A stretch of 64,000 nucleotides of DNA. Source: Lepidonotus clava (lineage: Eukaryota; Annelida; Polychaeta; Phyllodocida; Polynoidae). A model generated the notes under the pieces. It had not been told where the DNA came from, ran no database searches, and worked only from the letters and a program-made list of their open reading frames with translations. Below, piece by piece: positions 18,564-29,221 of the stretch. Within the stretch, counting starts at the first letter, position 1, and every line of letters begins with the position of its first letter. The translations under genes and the position numbers were made by a program. Where the stretch lies: contig OW387146.1 in NCBI GenBank assembly GCA_936440205.1, positions 47,172,426-47,236,425 on the forward strand, written 5' to 3'.

Positions 18564-21101
18564 TCACCCATATCTATTATCCAGTATATTTAGACCTCTT
18601 GGGGAGGTCGTACCAATGCGGTGAATCCAATTGGTTTCAATGAGATTCCGCAATTGCTTGGCTCTTTTACTTTCTGGGTGTGCATATATGAAGTCAAGGA
18701 CATATACTTTTACATCATGTATTCCCTGGTGTCCGTGTGTGTTGAAATGATAAGATATGTCTGTATCTTTCTGTTTTTTGATGCCGTACAAGTGTTCTCT
18801 CATTCTGTCTTTTAGTTTTCTTTTAGTTTGTCCTACATATCTTTTATTACATCTAGTGCATTCTATACAATAGATGATGTTAGAACTGTTGCAGGTAACA
18901 TTCGTTTTGGTTTTAAACGATCTGCTATCCGTGTCACATTTGCCATTTTTATCTAGTATTTTACAATATCTGCAATGGTTTCTGTCGCATTTATTGTCGT
19001 TATTTGCACAGGTACCCTCCTTCTTTTGATTAAGTTGTTCTGGGTTATAGTTCGTGTTCGCCCTCACCAGATAACTTCTTAGGTCTCTTGGTTTGCGATA
19101 ACCCATCATTAGATCTGCCCTATGTATTTTTTTGGTTGTACATGAGCGTGCTAGTATGTCCCAGTTTTTGCGTACTATTTTTGGGCCATATTGGTATCCC
19201 TCCCTGTATGTGGTAGTCAGGAATATCCTTTCATTCTCTGTCTTTTTCTCTTTTGTTTTGGTTTCTAGGGTTTCAGACCTGGTTTTTTGGTCTACCTTTT
19301 CTTTCGCTTGCATTAACTTTACTTTGGGATAACCTTTGTTCGTAAATTCCGTTATCTTTTGTGCTACATGTTTTTCATAGTCCGATGTTTTAGTGCAAAT
19401 TCGTTTTATTCGCAAAAATTGACTATAAGGAAGACTATCCTTACAATTCGGCGGATGCGCCGAATCATATTTAAGGTAGCTATTTGTGTCTGTTGGTTTC
19501 ACAAATAAATCCATGTATAATTTGCCCGTGTCGTCTATTTTTACTTTGGTGTCTAAGAAACTTATTTCCTTGCTAGAGGTTTCTGCAGTGAATTTGATCG
19601 AGTTGTGGTGCTCATTTAGATATTTGAGCCATTCGTTCAGAGCATCCTCCCCATGTTCCCAGATGAAGAAGATGTCATCTATATATCTGTACCATACTCT
19701 CGGTTTTTTCACTGAATTTTCCCACAATTCTGTTTCTAAATTTCTCATGAATAGATTGGCGTATGTAGGGGCTACTCTTGTCCCCATTGCTGTACCACCT
19801 ATCTGTAGATACTGTTTCCCATTGAATTGGAAATTGTTTTTTGTCAATACCATTTCGAGAAGGTCAATTAATGAGTCATTACTGGGTTTTTCCATATTAT
19901 TTCTTTCGGTGTGTAAGATTTCTTTTATACACCGTAAACCCTCTTCATATGGAATGTTCGTGTAGAGAGAAGTTACATCTAGGGTACCTATGATTGAGTT
20001 ACCCTTTAGTTCACCTAGATTTTCAATTTTGGTTATGAAATCGGTGGTGTCTTTGATGTACGATTTGCTTTCCTTCACCAAAGGGTTTAGAAAGTGGTCT
20101 ACAAATGTGGATATTTTTTCAGTTGGACAACTATTTGCTGAAACTATCGGTCTGCCTGGTGGTGGCAGAGTTTGTTTGTGTATTTTCGGTAGGAAATAGA
20201 TATTAGGAGTTTTTGGTTTGTTAATTTGGAGAATTTTCTTAACTGATTCAGTAATGTCTCCATCTTCGACCATTTTTTCCAGTTTCTTATCTACCTCGTT
20301 TTTATACATTTCAGTCGGATCACTTTCTAGTTTCTTGTAGGTGGTTTCTACATTGAGTTGTCTGTTTGCTTCGGTCACATAGTCTTTGGTGTCCATTACT
20401 ACTATCGCACCCCCTTTATCAGCTGGTTTTATGGTTATTTCTTTGTCTTTGCTCAAGGATTTAATGGCCTTACGTTCAGGAATGGTGATGTTTTGTTTCT
20501 TATTTTTAGGGAAATAAGATTTACCCAAATCAAGGTCATTAAGGCTAGCGAAGGTTTCTAAATTTGGAGAACCAGACGGTGGCTTCCAATTTGATTTTTG
20601 TTTGAGTTTGAGGAAAGCTGTTGTGTTTCCATACGGGCTGATTTTTGATAATGCATCTGACTTAACCTTTTGTTTAGTGTTACTAGATACATCTGATTTT
20701 TCGAAGAATTGTTTAGTGCGTAGTTTGTTGTGAAAATCTTCTAGTTCTTTTTTGATTTCACCTGGGTCAGTAGTGGTTTGGGTTGGACAGAATTTCAGAC
20801 CTTTGCATAATAAGCTCTTCTCGCTTTCGTTAAGTTTCCGCGTGGACAGATTTATTACTTTCTGTCCGTATAGTTCGATTTCTTCGATACTATGTTTGGT
20901 TTTCATCTCTACATTGACAGTTGACTCATGACACGTGTTTGGAACAGTACAATTTTTATTACTCAACAGGTCATGGACGGAATAGTTTTCAAGGTCAGGG
21001 TCATGTTTGTTTGCAAGTTCATTCTCAAGTCGTGGGGCATAGGCATGGGGTTCTGAGTTCGTACAGTTCTGGTCAATGTGGTATGGTGTCTTACCGTTCA
21101 C
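18564..21101 (-). CDS. Penelope-like RT with GIY-YIG endonuclease (ORF2)
   Basis: An 845-codon open frame counted from a GTG at 21,101; the first ATG-initiated start inside is not obvious, and the frame also runs upstream into ORF1. Penelope-type RT signatures: KPADKGGAIVVM (about residue 225), LPKIHK, motif A GTLDVTSLYTNIP (372-384), motif B AMGTRVAPTYANLFM (438-452), catalytic YIDD (473-476) and ISFLDTKV. A cysteine/histidine cluster (CANNDNKCDRNHCRYC, 698-713) precedes the GIY-YIG nuclease with IIYCI (742-746), YVGQTKRKLKDR (755-766) and the catalytic glutamate in NLIETNW. The protein nicks DNA and primes reverse transcription at the target. Confidence 0.96.
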   Translation of the reverse strand: MNGKTPYHIDQNCTNSEPHAYAPRLENELANKHDPDLENYSVHDLLSNKNCTVPNTCHESTVNVEMKTKHSIEEIELYGQKVINLSTRKLNESEKSLLCKGLKFCPTQTTTDPGEIKKELEDFHNKLRTKQFFEKSDVSSNTKQKVKSDALSKISPYGNTTAFLKLKQKSNWKPPSGSPNLETFASLNDLDLGKSYFPKNKKQNITIPERKAIKSLSKDKEITIKPADKGGAIVVMDTKDYVTEANRQLNVETTYKKLESDPTEMYKNEVDKKLEKMVEDGDITESVKKILQINKPKTPNIYFLPKIHKQTLPPPGRPIVSANSCPTEKISTFVDHFLNPLVKESKSYIKDTTDFITKIENLGELKGNSIIGTLDVTSLYTNIPYEEGLRCIKEILHTERNNMEKPSNDSLIDLLEMVLTKNNFQFNGKQYLQIGGTAMGTRVAPTYANLFMRNLETELWENSVKKPRVWYRYIDDIFFIWEHGEDALNEWLKYLNEHHNSIKFTAETSSKEISFLDTKVKIDDTGKLYMDLFVKPTDTNSYLKYDSAHPPNCKDSLPYSQFLRIKRICTKTSDYEKHVAQKITEFTNKGYPKVKLMQAKEKVDQKTRSETLETKTKEKKTENERIFLTTTYREGYQYGPKIVRKNWDILARSCTTKKIHRADLMMGYRKPRDLRSYLVRANTNYNPEQLNQKKEGTCANNDNKCDRNHCRYCKILDKNGKCDTDSRSFKTKTNVTCNSSNIIYCIECTRCNKRYVGQTKRKLKDRMREHLYGIKKQKDTDISYHFNTHGHQGIHDVKVYVLDFIYAHPESKRAKQLRNLIETNWIHRIGTTSPRGLNILDNRYG

Positions 21102-22210
21102 ATGCGTGTGCCCCGTCCGCGGCGTCCTGGGCGACGCCCTCGGATGTTGCGGTTCCCCCTCTGGCCGCGTCCACGAAAAGGACGGTCAGAGGTGGATTGG
21201 CTAGTAGGGCGGAGCAGGCATGAGACAGGATCTGCTATGTCCATATCTGAGGGGCGGCGCATGCTGATCGTCTGGCTGCGCTCCTCGAGTGCGCGGTGTT
21301 CTTTGGCCCGCTCCCGTTCAGCGGTGGCACGTACCACCTGCCTGGCTTGGTTGAGGATGGCGGTCCCCTTCTCCTGGTCCGCCTGGTACTCCTGCATGAC
21401 TAAACGCTCGACAGTGGTTAAGTGTCCGGCGGCGACAGCACTCAGGCGGGTCGCTTCGGCGTCGAGGAACCGCTCGGCCGAGCGCATGATATTCATGGCA
21501 CAGAGTCGGCGGTGTCCTAGGATTTCATCCCATAACTCCCGTCTAGATGCGAAGGGCGGCATTTTTTCCAACGTGGCCGCCCAAGGTTCCGGAAGCGATC
21601 TGGCGATCGCTTCCGCGAACCACTGCTGCTTTTCTCGCATCTTCTGAGCGTCTATAGAGGCAGAGCGGCCTTGTCGCCATATAACTTTGGCGACCGCAGG
21701 CAGCTCGTTCTCTTCCTGTAAAGAATAGTCACAGTTTAATTGCATGTCAACACTGTTGGAAGTTATTTTTGGACTACTGGAATTTTCTAGTAGTTTCAGA
21801 TTCTCTGCGAGTGAGATTTCAAAGTATTCTTGGGAATCTATTGGTATGTCATGTTTTTGTTTCTTACTCGGGTTCACCGGGCTCGAGAGAGCAACTAGGT
21901 TATCGAGTGTGTCATTCAGTGTAGTGTCACTGTTATTGACAGCGGCATGCTCAAAGGAGCGTGACCGTTTTTTTGGTGTTGAGGCTGTGTTAACCTGCTG
22001 TTTAGCCTGAGGGCTGTTTAACACCGTGTTTAGAAATAGTTCAGACAGCGTGGCTTGTCTGTACTTATTTTTAGGTGAAAGCGGACGTGGTTCAAAGGAA
22101 CTTACCTCCTCGTCCGGGTTCAAATTTGGCGCAGCGGCCGGAGGGCCGTGCCCAAAGCTGAAGTTTCCGCCGGGCGGAGGCGGTGGCGGAGGAGCCGCAG
22201 CAAGCGCCAT
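21098..22210 (-). CDS. Penelope-like element ORF1, unknown function
   Basis: A 370-codon frame starting ATG at 22,210, in the same orientation and just upstream of the RT ORF. It overlaps ORF2 by a few bases in a different phase (ATGTGA, 21,098-21,103), which suggests termination-reinitiation, frameshifting or splicing links the two. The N-terminus is alanine/proline-rich (MALAAAPPPPPPPGG); a basic KKRSRS lies near residue 80; residues about 190-315 look strongly helical; the C-terminus is an arginine/glycine-rich tail (FRGRGQRGN...RRGRG) typical of RNA binding. I know no named domain for it. The 3' half is far GC-richer than ORF2. An RNA-binding, gag-like or nucleolar role is only a guess. 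Confidence 0.75.
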   Translation of the reverse strand: MALAAAPPPPPPPGGNFSFGHGPPAAAPNLNPDEEVSSFEPRPLSPKNKYRQATLSELFLNTVLNSPQAKQQVNTASTPKKRSRSFEHAAVNNSDTTLNDTLDNLVALSSPVNPSKKQKHDIPIDSQEYFEISLAENLKLLENSSSPKITSNSVDMQLNCDYSLQEENELPAVAKVIWRQGRSASIDAQKMREKQQWFAEAIARSLPEPWAATLEKMPPFASRRELWDEILGHRRLCAMNIMRSAERFLDAEATRLSAVAAGHLTTVERLVMQEYQADQEKGTAILNQARQVVRATAERERAKEHRALEERSQTISMRRPSDMDIADPVSCLLRPTSQSTSDRPFRGRGQRGNRNIRGRRPGRRGRGTRM

Positions 22211-22278
22211 GCCTACTCACGGAGGAACGGCGTTTGGAGGTGTGCTACTGGCTAAGTTGGGAGTATAGGTAGTAGTAT

Positions 22279-22906
22279 AATCGCGGGGGGACGTGGCGTG
22301 TTCTTCCCTTGTCAGGACCACAATGAACAAAGGCTAATCAAATTGGGCGCCAAGTGGGAGATTCCATCCCATAATTTTGGCATTCCAGAACTAAACTGTC
22401 ATTTCATTGGTCAGTGGCCATACACTGAATGAGAGCTCTTCTCTCATTGGCTACTGTGGTTAGGGGTTACACCACAGAGTTTTTATCCACTCTGTTGTTT
22501 GTGATATATGTAGTGTTAAAGTAGTCAGAGGGAGTAGAAGAATATTTAGAAAAATAATAAAAGTATAATTCCCCTTATGTGACAGTGATTGACATTGTGG
22601 TTTCGCCGGTTAGGGCTCATCAGCTGAACTTGGAAAGTCATTTTGATATGATTTACTGTACTCAGCCCTATGGGCTTTCAGAGAGTCTTTCTCTGTGAGT
22701 GCTGCCACCTGGTGTTGATCCTGAGAACCAACTGGTGGTTGTTCTGCTTATTTTTTGATTTTATCCTTTTATTTTGTAAGAGGATGGCCTTGTGTTCATT
22801 GTTGTCATATGTAGTGAGACTCCAATGTAGGTTATTAGTGGGATAATTTTTTCTACACAGTAGAATGACTATAAAAAATCATTTTATAATGTGATATGAA
22901 AAAATT
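22279..22906 (-). repeat. Penelope-like direct repeat, upstream copy
   Basis: Upstream 628-bp copy; presumably contains the promoter. ORF1 starts 69 bases downstream of it. Confidence 0.95.
22601..22623 (-). ncRNA. Hammerhead-ribozyme-like core, upstream repeat
   Basis: Same core as at 18,235-18,257, at the same place in the other repeat. Two copies 4.37 kb apart could, if active, release a unit-length RNA. Confidence 0.6.
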
Positions 22907-22926
22907 GTGTAGAAAAAATTATCCCA
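22907..22926 (+). repeat. Inverted terminal piece of the Penelope-like repeat
   Basis: GTGTAGAAAAAATTATCCCA is the exact reverse complement of 22,839-22,858 within the repeat. The last base or two may overlap the target duplication. Confidence 0.85.
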
Positions 22927-23040
22927 CAAATATTTAACTTAAAACCAATATTGATGGAGGATTTGGTTAAGGAGATAGATAAAATTGATGTTTCGAAATC
23001 TTCTGCTATTCCATTTAGCCTCCAAACAGTAGACACAAAT
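22926..23040 (+). pseudogene. LINE fragment split by the Penelope-like element, right part
   Basis: Begins with the second target copy (ACAAATATTTAACTTA) and continues the LINE frame as LMEDLVKEIDKIDVSKSSAI, matching the pre-RT segment of the other LINEs here (ITEVTQILKNINVTKAT-like). It stops near 23,040. Confidence 0.8.
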
Positions 23041-24345
23041 CCATTCTGAGGGGCCGTCCTGGTGTTCCTGGTCGTCGTCCGCCTTGCAAAAAAAGAGAAC
23101 TTCATGAACTCTAGATCTCTATATACAATTGGTCAAAGTTAAAACAATTTACACCCATCTTAATATTTCACCAAAAATATCCATTTTATTCGTTCAATCC
23201 TACCCGCCCAGTATCTGCCGATTTCATCCCATCCAACTCTATGCACCAAGTTTGCATGTGCGACTATTTCAAAACCGTTAGACTCACATTACAGTTCTCC
23301 CTAACACGGATTGCCAATTTCTTGAGATTTACCTGCAGGTTACCTCGATCAGAGTGCATGCTGGGAAATATGTCTAAAAACCACAATGCTAAAGTGTAGG
23401 AACCTTCAATAAGTTGACATGATTTGTGGTTTAATGGAATGAAAACTATTTTTCATTTGGTATCTGTATTATGTCTATCATCTTTTAAGTTGGTTTGAAA
23501 ATTCATAAATATATGTGACATCCTCTGCGAAAAGCAGCCTTATGGCCTGGAATATTAAATTAAGATGGTGTCTTGGGGAATCTAATACTGAAAAAATTAG
23601 GTGAATATTCTTATTAGAAAAAAAGTTATGTTAATTTGAAGACACAAAGGTCGAATATGCTAGATATGCTAAAATAGACCAGTCTTTGGTAATCATAAGG
23701 ATATAACTTATATATAATCTAGGCCAAAAATTGAAATCCCAAATATGATTTCAGGAAATATACTGCCATTTCCTTTCTATTAAAGATATTCAGAATCTGT
23801 TTTCTGCTGAATATGGCCAAGCAGTCCCTTGATTCAGAATTTCAAATTTTGAAAATTTAGTTTTGTTCCATGGTTACCACGGAAACCAACATTTGCATAG
23901 CTGTAGTATCGGCGGTTTTGGACGTTCTATCAACATTCGGTTACCATGGCAACAAAATGCAAAAAATCCATTTTTTTTCACCAGAAATGAAAACTTTGAA
24001 AAATTTCATTTATAGCATGGATTTAGCTTATTTTTCTTATTTTCATGATTTCTAAGTTAAATAAAGGCTGTAGAGTCATGAATAGGCTTTTTTATAAGGC
24101 TGGAAATCCCAGAAACTGTCACATATACTGCAAATATTTGTGAATTTTCTATAGGTTATTTTGTGGTTTTGTCTACAAAATTTGACAAAATTAACCTGTT
24201 GGTGCCTGAACTACTCATAATCAGCCATCTGTGGTAGTCTGAATTGAGACTGTGCGGCCAGGCTACACCCCACTCATTATATAGAGTTATATCAGATTAT
24301 GTAAGGGGTGACATCAAAATTCAGGGCTGTGAATTTGAGATGCTG
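23041..24345. other. AT-rich sequence, no feature seen
   Basis: No reading frame, RNA gene or repeat copy that I can support. Confidence 0.5.
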
Positions 24346-24392
24346 TGGCAGGCTGTGGCAGGCTGTGGCAGGCTGTGGCAGGCTGCGGCAGA
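24346..24392. repeat. 10-bp tandem repeat
   Basis: Five near-identical units of GGCAGGCTGT in a row. Confidence 0.9.
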
Positions 24393-26699
24393 TTGTTAGT
24401 TATAAGCCCTATGTGCCATGACTAGCAGCAGTATTCTAAAACCCATTGCATTCTCATTAGGGGTGCCAGACATGGAATTCTATCAGTATTTTATTTAGGA
24501 AAAAGATAGAATGATGCTTTTCTTTTATGTTTGTTTATATTACATACCTTAATCACCTCATTACGCTAATTGATTAATTAGTTAATGAGGTCATTTAGGG
24601 TCATTAAGATAGTGTCCAAACCCCTTTCCTACCAGGCTGCAGCAGGCTGCGACCTTCAATAGCCCTGAGTGGAGGCATGTTGGTGTAATGTCACTGACCA
24701 GTATTAACAATTTGCTTCTCACCGCAGATGCCACAGAGGTGACCATGTGGTCCAGTTGGGTTGGTTGGACTCAATATCCACTTCTCCATTGCTTGTGGTT
24801 GGTGTGCACCTGGGTTTTCCACCCTTTGTCTCTTGTTGTTCATCCATGTGCCCATCCATTTGCAGCTCTTTTCGTTCTTCAGGGTTGGACGGGCTCTCTG
24901 ATGTTCTTGGGGTCACTACAAGGGTGCTTGGAAAAAAACACCAAAGTTTCCAAAGCATGTACAAGTGTCCGTCTCTAAACACCAATCAGCTGTTCCGAAC
25001 AGGTATGACCCAGATACCATTGTTAAGAAACACTGCGTAAGCCCGCCCTCAACCGATGTCTGTCCCTAAAATGTGGGAAAACTAAAGGTATTTTCCCAAA
25101 GCAACGAAGAGACTCACTGGTTTGCCGATCGGCAGACATGGCAGATGCTATTCTAATGGTACTTGTTCTATTCTTATCTGAAGTGTCTGTGATATGCTCG
25201 ACAGGCTGTCGGTGGCAAAAGTAGAACCATGTCAAGCATGGGTGGACTCTTAAACCATCGCACCCATTTGCCCAGCCGGAGGACACTCCGGCACAAGGTA
25301 GTCCCCACCCTTTCAACCAACGCAGGTCCCAACACTATGTTGTTGAGCTGCTCTTTGAAGTGTGTTCCGACAGCTCAGGATGGCCTCAAACTATGAATAA
25401 AAAAACAAGTTATTACGACAAGAGACAAATAATGTAGTTATTTCAACAATCGGACCGCTTCTCTATTGCACCGAGTCACTATCAATGTGCCACGGTGTCA
25501 AATCCGTATTCAGAAAGTGATTTTGTAATCGGTTCCAAAAATATTAAGCCTCGCCTGTTCATTTAAATTTACATCTTGTGAATGACCATTAAAATTATGT
25601 GGTTAATAAAGTTGGAAATTTATAATCTGTTCTAGCAGTGCACACGTTATCTTGTAGTAGAATTGTCTACTTTACTTCTCATCACCCTAATTACCCTAGC
25701 CTCATAAGTCAAAATGTCGGAACTCCACATGGTGCCAAACCAGGGGTTAAGGGCAGCGGACAGCCCCATGAGATTACTGTCAGCATTCCTATGAAAAGAA
25801 TATTTTTATATAAATAATACAATCTTAACACCACTGTGCGAGCAATAGATTTTAGGTGCAACTCACAGTCCTACTATCCAACTTTGTCTATTAATAAATT
25901 GTTAGGGTGCATTTGGGTTTTCTTGTTTCTGTCCATTCATTCAGTGCTTGCATGTGTTACCTGCGGCCATGCACTTCAAGCTCTGCAAGAGAGAAACCTC
26001 TATCTATGTCAAGAATGGACCTAACAATAAAATGCATCAACCCTGGTTGTGTCCTCCATCATCAGGCTTAACCAAAAACTCCACATGAATCAAACATTCA
26101 TGACTGGACATTGACTGGACATTGGATACTCAAAATCGTTAAGGTCATCAAAGTGGCATACTATCACACAAGCAAGTTGTCATTTCTTTTTTCGCCGGGG
26201 TTAATCGTCTATGGGCTGACAAGGGCTGGGTGGGGGAGGGTGGGCTTGGGGATAAAAGCGATCGTTATTTATATATACTTGTTTTAGCTTATCTCAGGGC
26301 CGTCTTAGGTCTTTGAACCATTTTTTCAACATTATCTTAATGATAATAATGATATCACAAACCGTCTCCACTTTGCAAAGGGAAGGGTTGATTAAGAGGG
26401 TATTTATTCTCCGTTAATTATTCATTCTTTCTGACCCACTTATTAAAATTTGTGTCTGAACATTTCATGTGATCAATGTGATAGCCTATCTCTTTCCCGG
26501 AGCACCCTATCCTCTGACACCCCACCTACCACCCCCATTCTACCCCGTACCTATATAAAAATAGATGTAGCCCAGTCCTACGTCACTTGACGCCAAAATT
26601 CCTAGCCACACCAGACCATACCACCTTCAGAATTGAATATGCTGAATTTGCCAAGAAGCCAGCATGGCCGAACCGTAAGCTCCCCTATCCTATTTCATA
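24393..26699. other. Unassigned sequence with unrecognised open frames
   Basis: A 35-base inverted repeat (CTCATTA...TAATGAG) lies at 24,556-24,590. Open frames occur on both strands between 24,688 and 25,316, but neither shows a domain I know. A G-rich run is near 26,220-26,250. Otherwise nothing is supported. Confidence 0.4.
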
Positions 26700-27230
26700 G
26701 CAAATAGCAGCTAGCATACAAGCACCACTTAGGCCTTCATAATGCAATGGTTAGCCAGCGGAAATTCGACAAGTGTTTCTGAGCTGCCATTCTGGGTAGC
26801 GTGCCCGGAGGACAACGTCATGTCATTCTCAACTCCTGTTCCAGGTGGACGAATAATAGGAATTTCTTCTGTTTCGCCGCCAAACGTTTGATCCTTAACT
26901 CAGTATTCACTTGGTATAATAATTTACACTGCCCTCTGCCCATACCACCGTAAGCTTAGCCTGTTTCTTGTTCAGCCATATTAAGATTGATGGAACCCTC
27001 CGGGCCGTCCCATGGTGGGAGTCAAACACCCTCATGGCATCCCACCTGACAGTCACCTGTTGGACAGTCCTCCTGTTCCAAGTCAGTGTATGTTTCGCGG
27101 CCAACCAGCGTGTGAACCTTAACGCCCTATTCAATTGACTATTTACAATGCCCTCTGCCCATACCACCATAAGCTTAGTCTGTCTTTTAACTGTTCAGCC
27201 AGATTAAGATTGATCGAACATGGCGGCCGG
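26700..27230 (+). repeat. Imperfect tandem duplication, about 240-bp unit
   Basis: CTCCTGTTCCA, CCTTAAC, GCCCTCTGCCCATACCACC, TAAGCTTAG and TTAAGATTGAT occur in the same order at about 26,830-26,990 and 27,070-27,215. The units are diverged. A partial third unit may precede them. Confidence 0.75.
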
Positions 27231-27299
27231 CGTAAGTAGGTCATGCTCGCCCTGACAATAACTCGCTGTCAGAGCATCTGTGACGCGTGACGCAGGAGC

Positions 27300-27600
27300 G
27301 GGGGAAGGGGGACGGAAATGGGGGGGGGTGTCATGGTGGGGGGGGGGGGCATAACCAGGGGCCCAGGGGTCCGAGGCCCCTAAAAAATAGGTCGGGCCCC
27401 TAGGTTTTCTGGGCTAGTGGCCAGACTGGCCCTAGAAAATCATGGAAAACAACAGTTGCAAGTATGTGATTTGGAAAGGTAGGGGCCCGACTGGTCCCTA
27501 GATTTTTCAGGATTTTTTAAGTGATGTCCACCATTGTTGGATTAATGATTAGTTGGGGGTGGGGGGTGGGCGGGTGGGTGGGTATTCGCTGTAGCCATAA
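27300..27600 (+). repeat. G-rich tracts with quadruplex-type spacing
   Basis: Several runs of four to twelve G lie close together at 27,300-27,370 and again at 27,555-27,582 (GGGGGTGGGGGGTGGGCGGG). They could form G-quadruplexes. No gene is attached. Confidence 0.6.
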
Positions 27601-28375
27601 CTGTGGTTAGTACTTTTCCTTTTTTCAAATTCTTAAGAATTTTAATAAAATTTGATTTAATTTATCATAAACTAAAAGATTTACAATGATTTAGGCTAGG
27701 CCAAAGAAAAAATAGTGGTGTTCAGGTATTATGTTGACAAAAATAGGGTAGGTAGGTTGAAATCTCTTTTTTTGTGCTTTTTTTTTTTACTTACCAAAGA
27801 GACCTAGTTAGGGTAGGGGCAAAAAATAGGGTAGGTATGGTTACTTGAACACACCCATTTCTTTTGGCTAATAGCCCCCCCCCCCCAATTTTTATCTTTT
27901 TTGGCTTTTTAGTGTCATTTTTTAGTATTTTTAGTAAGTAGTTTTGATTTGTGAAGGGGACCCGGGCCCATGTTTTCCTTACGTAAAAATGTGTACTTTC
28001 TTCTTATCTAAACATCCCCGCTTCAAATGTGAGCATCCCGTGAAATGACCTTCACCTTTAACTTTCTAATTTCTAGAAACCTGCTTCACCACGAAGAGGT
28101 GTACTTTTTTAATATCTACACATGTATTCTTATTAGAATCAGTTTTTTGAATTGTATGTTTTTCTCCTAAGCATCCTCAAATACATAGATCCGGTGTTTT
28201 TTTCCATAGACCTTATGCATATGACGTCACCTAGAAAATTGGGATGGACACCATGTTGGTCATCACTTTAGATTTATTAATATCAACAATTCTAATGCAT
28301 TCATGATGTAAATTTTTATCCAAAATTTCCTTGAATAACAATAGGGAATTATTTTCTAGAGAAAGATGTGGAAAA
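27601..28375. other. AT-rich sequence, no feature seen
   Basis: Poly-T and poly-C runs are present, but no supported gene or repeat copy. Confidence 0.5.
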
Positions 28376-28621
28376 TTACATTTCACTTTCAGATAAATGG
28401 TCACCTGACGCTTCCAACGAGGGCTGGCTCTCAATGGTGGATTGAAAGCCACCCTCCACCCCACCTACCACTTGCCCACTCTGCTGCTCAGCTGCTGCCC
28501 TATCAAGGTTAACGTTGACAGTCACATTGCCATGAACGACCTCAGCAACCGGCCGCTCAGGAACCGCTTGACCAACTGCACTCTCAGGAACCGCCGCCCT
28601 TAGACCCTCACTTACTGCTTC

Positions 28622-28975
28622 ATGAACAGCATGGTTACCAGCCACAGCATGGTTCCTTGCCGCAGCATGGTTACCAGCCACAGCATGGTAACCAGCCACA
28701 GCATGGTTACCAGCCACAGCATGGTTCCAAGCTGCAGCCTGGTTACCAGCCACAGCATAATTCCTGGCCGCAGCCTGGTTACCAGCCGCAGCATGGTTCC
28801 TGCCACAGCATGGTTACCAGCTACAGCATGGTTACCAGCCACAGCATGGTTACCAACCACGGCACGGTTACCAGGCACAGCATGGTTCCTGGCCGCAGCC
28901 TGGTTACCAGCCGCATCATTATTACCAGCCACAGCATGGTTACCAACCACAGCATGGTTACCAGCCACAGAAAGA
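28622..28975. repeat. 18-bp minisatellite, roughly 19 units
   Basis: Units of the type GGTTACCAGCCACAGCAT repeat with variants across 350 bp. Eighteen is a multiple of three, so frames stay open on both strands: GYQPQH repeats on plus and AVAGNH repeats on minus. The minus frame continues beyond the array to 28,376 (…AVPESAVGQAVPERPVAEVV), which looks more protein-like than the plus frame, but I recognise no gene. Confidence 0.85.
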
Positions 28976-29221
28976 ATTGGTGCTGGAAGAGACAAGACTT
29001 AATGTACAGTCTGGTTGCAGTGCACTATTGAGGGACATATTTCTAAAAAAGAGTAGTTGGTTATAATGCACAGATTTAATGATGTTTTTCTTTTGCATGA
29101 ATCAAGTCGTTAAGGGACACAAGTGAATAGACGCGAAATTAATATGGTTGGCGTTAATAATCTCCAAGCAGATGACTAAAATTTATCCGAAAACATTGGA
29201 TCGGGCACAAGTTATGAAGGT

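Larger units (their letters stand above)
17913..22926 (-). mobile_element. Penelope-like element with terminal repeats, young
   Basis: A 5-kb element on the minus strand: upstream direct repeat (22,279-22,906), ORF1 (22,210-21,098), ORF2 with RT and GIY-YIG nuclease (21,101-18,564), downstream direct repeat (17,913-18,540). Long direct repeats, here 628 bp, are the pseudo-LTR arrangement known for Penelope-like elements. The two repeats differ at one base that I can see (C/G near 18,140 versus 22,507), so insertion is very recent. A 16-bp or slightly longer target duplication flanks it. At the upstream end, 22,907-22,926 is an inverted copy of 20 bases of the repeat (22,839-22,858), another family trait. 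Both ORFs are open throughout. Confidence 0.95.

Noticed and set aside
19132-20561. Several plus-strand frames of 60-160 codons
   Set aside because: They are antisense shadows of the Penelope-like RT ORF.
24688-25316. Candidate gene on either strand
   Set aside because: Frames on both strands are of similar length, and neither gives a family resemblance or splice structure.
27300-27370. Telomere-like or rDNA-related G-rich repeat
   Set aside because: The runs are irregular G tracts without a consistent unit.
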